A DNA stretch of 14,813 nt, taken from the NCBI GenBank assembly GCA_002386065.1, contig DGES01000083.1:12686-27498 (forward strand), given 5' to 3'. The DNA comes from Firmicutes bacterium UBA3920 (GTDB lineage Bacteria > Bacillota > Clostridia > Caldicoprobacterales > Xylanivirgaceae). The position numbers and the translations under genes are program-made. Shown here one piece after another: positions 13,362-14,813 of the stretch; position 1 is the stretch's first letter, and the number at the start of each line of letters is the position of its first letter. The notes beneath the pieces were generated by a model. That model searched no databases and had not been told where the DNA came from. It saw only the letters and a list, made by a program, of their open reading frames with translations.

Positions 13362-14753
13362 TTATTGGGACTTATTAGACTCCCTCAATACTCCACCTGA
13401 AAATCTTCTAAGTACAAGTACCATTCTAACTATCATATCTATGGTAACAGCAATCCAAGCACCAGCAAGCGCCATATCTAATAAGTCTGCTAATATATAT
13501 CCTATACCTAGTCGGGCAACCCATACCCCTATTGCACTAGCATACATAGCATATTTTGTATCTCCTGCACCTCGTAATGCACCAGCAATAACAAAATAAA
13601 TAGCAGCAAAAGGCTGTGAAAATGCTAAAATTTTCAAAGCTTTCTTTCCCAACGTAATAACCTGAACATCCTTAGTAAAGATCCTTATCGCATATTCACC
13701 AAATAAAAAGTAGGCAACACCAATTAAAGACATCATTATTGCACTAATGATTGTCGATTGCCGTGCAGCCTCTTCTGAAAGTTCAGGTTTTTGTGCGCCT
13801 ATACCTTGCCCTACAAGTGTAGTTGTAGCCATTTGAAATGCCATTGCTGGAACAATTCCAAGTGCATCAATGTTTATTGCTATCTGGTGTGCAGCAAACA
13901 TTGTAGTACCAAACCCAGCAATCAGTCGTGCAAATAGCAATGCACCACCTCTCATAATTAACTGTTCCATTGCCGCCGGAGTACCAATATTTAACACATT
14001 TCGCATTATATCAGGCTCAAGCTGATACGAATCATGGATAGATATATGTATATATTTATCCCGAACATATACAGCATGTAAAGTAATACAAAAAGCTATT
14101 AACCTAGAAAAAGATGTAGCTATTGCTGCACCTGCTACTTCTAATCTTGGAAAGCCAAGCCTGCCGTTAATCAACACCCAATTCAAAAATATATTGACAA
14201 CATTTGCCACAATATTGGAAATCATAGGAGTTACCATATCACCTGCACCCCTTAGGGACGCTGCAAGTACCATATTTCCAACAGTAAACACCGTTCCTGC
14301 CATTATAATTTTCATATAAATTGTTCCTGGTCCAATCGTATCAACATCTGCTCCCATTAGTCGTATAATAGTTCCAGAAGCAGGAATGCCTATTGCTGTT
14401 ATAACAAGTCCCATAATTAACACTATTACAAAAGATTGCCTCGTCACACTACAAGCATATTCACGCTCGCCTGCTCCAACAGCCCTTGCAACAATGGTTG
14501 TGGTTCCTACAACTAATGCGCTAAATACTGAAAAAATCAGCATAGTTGGCTGTGCCGCTAATCCAGTAGCAGCAATAGCCCAAGGACCTAAAGCACCGAC
14601 CTGTATCATGTCTATCATTTGAACTAACATCATAAGTAAAAATTCAAGCATTGCTGGCAAAGCCAATTTAAATATTGCCTTACGTATATCAGCCGATGTT
14701 TTAGCTTCTAAGAAAAACGATACATCCTGATTTTTGTCTTTAAATGATGCCAT
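13362..14753 (-). CDS. MATE-family multidrug/cation efflux transporter
   Basis: 463 residues with about twelve hydrophobic segments in two similar halves. The family mark is repeated: LAASLRGAGDMVTPM in the first half and IAGALRGAGDTKYAM in the second. The N-terminal helix IFKLALPAMLEFLLMMLVQMIDMIQVG and the segment AHQIAINIDALG...VGQGIGA are also typical. MATE proteins expel drugs or metabolites in exchange for Na+ or H+; the substrate here is unknown. ATG 14753 has AAAGGTGA 4 bases before it; ATG 14789 would swallow that site. Two lines counted were 42% and 47% G+C against about 33% in trmK and fliD, partly due to its Gly/Ala-rich protein. It codes Gly-Ala mainly as GGT-GCA or GGA-GCA, unlike the GGC-GCC of its neighbours. 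Confidence 0.93.
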   Translation of the reverse strand: MASFKDKNQDVSFFLEAKTSADIRKAIFKLALPAMLEFLLMMLVQMIDMIQVGALGPWAIAATGLAAQPTMLIFSVFSALVVGTTTIVARAVGAGEREYACSVTRQSFVIVLIMGLVITAIGIPASGTIIRLMGADVDTIGPGTIYMKIIMAGTVFTVGNMVLAASLRGAGDMVTPMISNIVANVVNIFLNWVLINGRLGFPRLEVAGAAIATSFSRLIAFCITLHAVYVRDKYIHISIHDSYQLEPDIMRNVLNIGTPAAMEQLIMRGGALLFARLIAGFGTTMFAAHQIAINIDALGIVPAMAFQMATTTLVGQGIGAQKPELSEEAARQSTIISAIMMSLIGVAYFLFGEYAIRIFTKDVQVITLGKKALKILAFSQPFAAIYFVIAGALRGAGDTKYAMYASAIGVWVARLGIGYILADLLDMALAGAWIAVTIDMIVRMVLVLRRFSGGVLRESNKSQ

Positions 14754-14813
14754 AAAATCACCTTTTATACTTAATATATTAGATTTCATAATGAGCTAAT
14801 TGCGATATACGCA

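Overview
The window looks like a low-G+C Gram-positive (Bacillota, most likely class Clostridia) chromosome. Lines I counted by hand are about 33% G+C. Ribosome binding sites are strong and AGGAGG-like. The flagellar block flaG-fliD-fliS-chaperone, the block trmK-nif3-zinc-ribbon gene-rnpB, and a Spo0E-like sporulation domain all point to a motile, spore-forming Clostridia member. All intact genes lie on the minus strand; the only plus-strand gene is a broken Fur-family regulator. No insertion sequence, phage gene or CRISPR array is visible. I cannot name the species.

Read in transcription order (high to low coordinates), the right end holds a MATE efflux gene that is richer in G+C than its neighbours. 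Next is a tRNA with a CAU anticodon, with its own promoter and terminator. Then comes a housekeeping block: trmK (tRNA adenine-22 N1-methyltransferase), a Nif3/YqfO-type metal protein overlapping it, a coiled-coil/zinc-ribbon protein, and rnpB (RNase P RNA) with a clear promoter and terminator. A small cupin gene, a DMT/EamA transporter, and a multidomain regulator with a sigma-70 region-4 helix-turn-helix between winged-helix (HARE-like) modules follow. The broken Fur gene and a DUF2284 cysteine-rich protein stand back to back.

The left third centres on motility and lifestyle control. A diguanylate cyclase with an intact GGDEF motif and inhibitory RxxD site carries a C-terminal segment that resembles the Spo0E family of Spo0A~P phosphatases. 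This would join cyclic-di-GMP synthesis and sporulation control in one protein and is the most interesting call in the window. Beside it is a two-gene zinc-ribbon operon, then the late flagellar operon (filament cap, its chaperones and FlaG), preceded by a good sigma-D/sigma-28 promoter.

At the left end a conserved two-zinc-ribbon protein is preceded by a leader of roughly 350 bases. That leader contains a G+C-rich island (about 47% over 421-600) which can be hand-folded into a long rod, a candidate structured RNA. A very G+C-rich palindromic word (GCGCCGGC/GCCGGCGC) occurs at four loci, far more than base composition predicts. Three of the four are Gly-Ala-Gly codons in genes and one is in the candidate RNA island.
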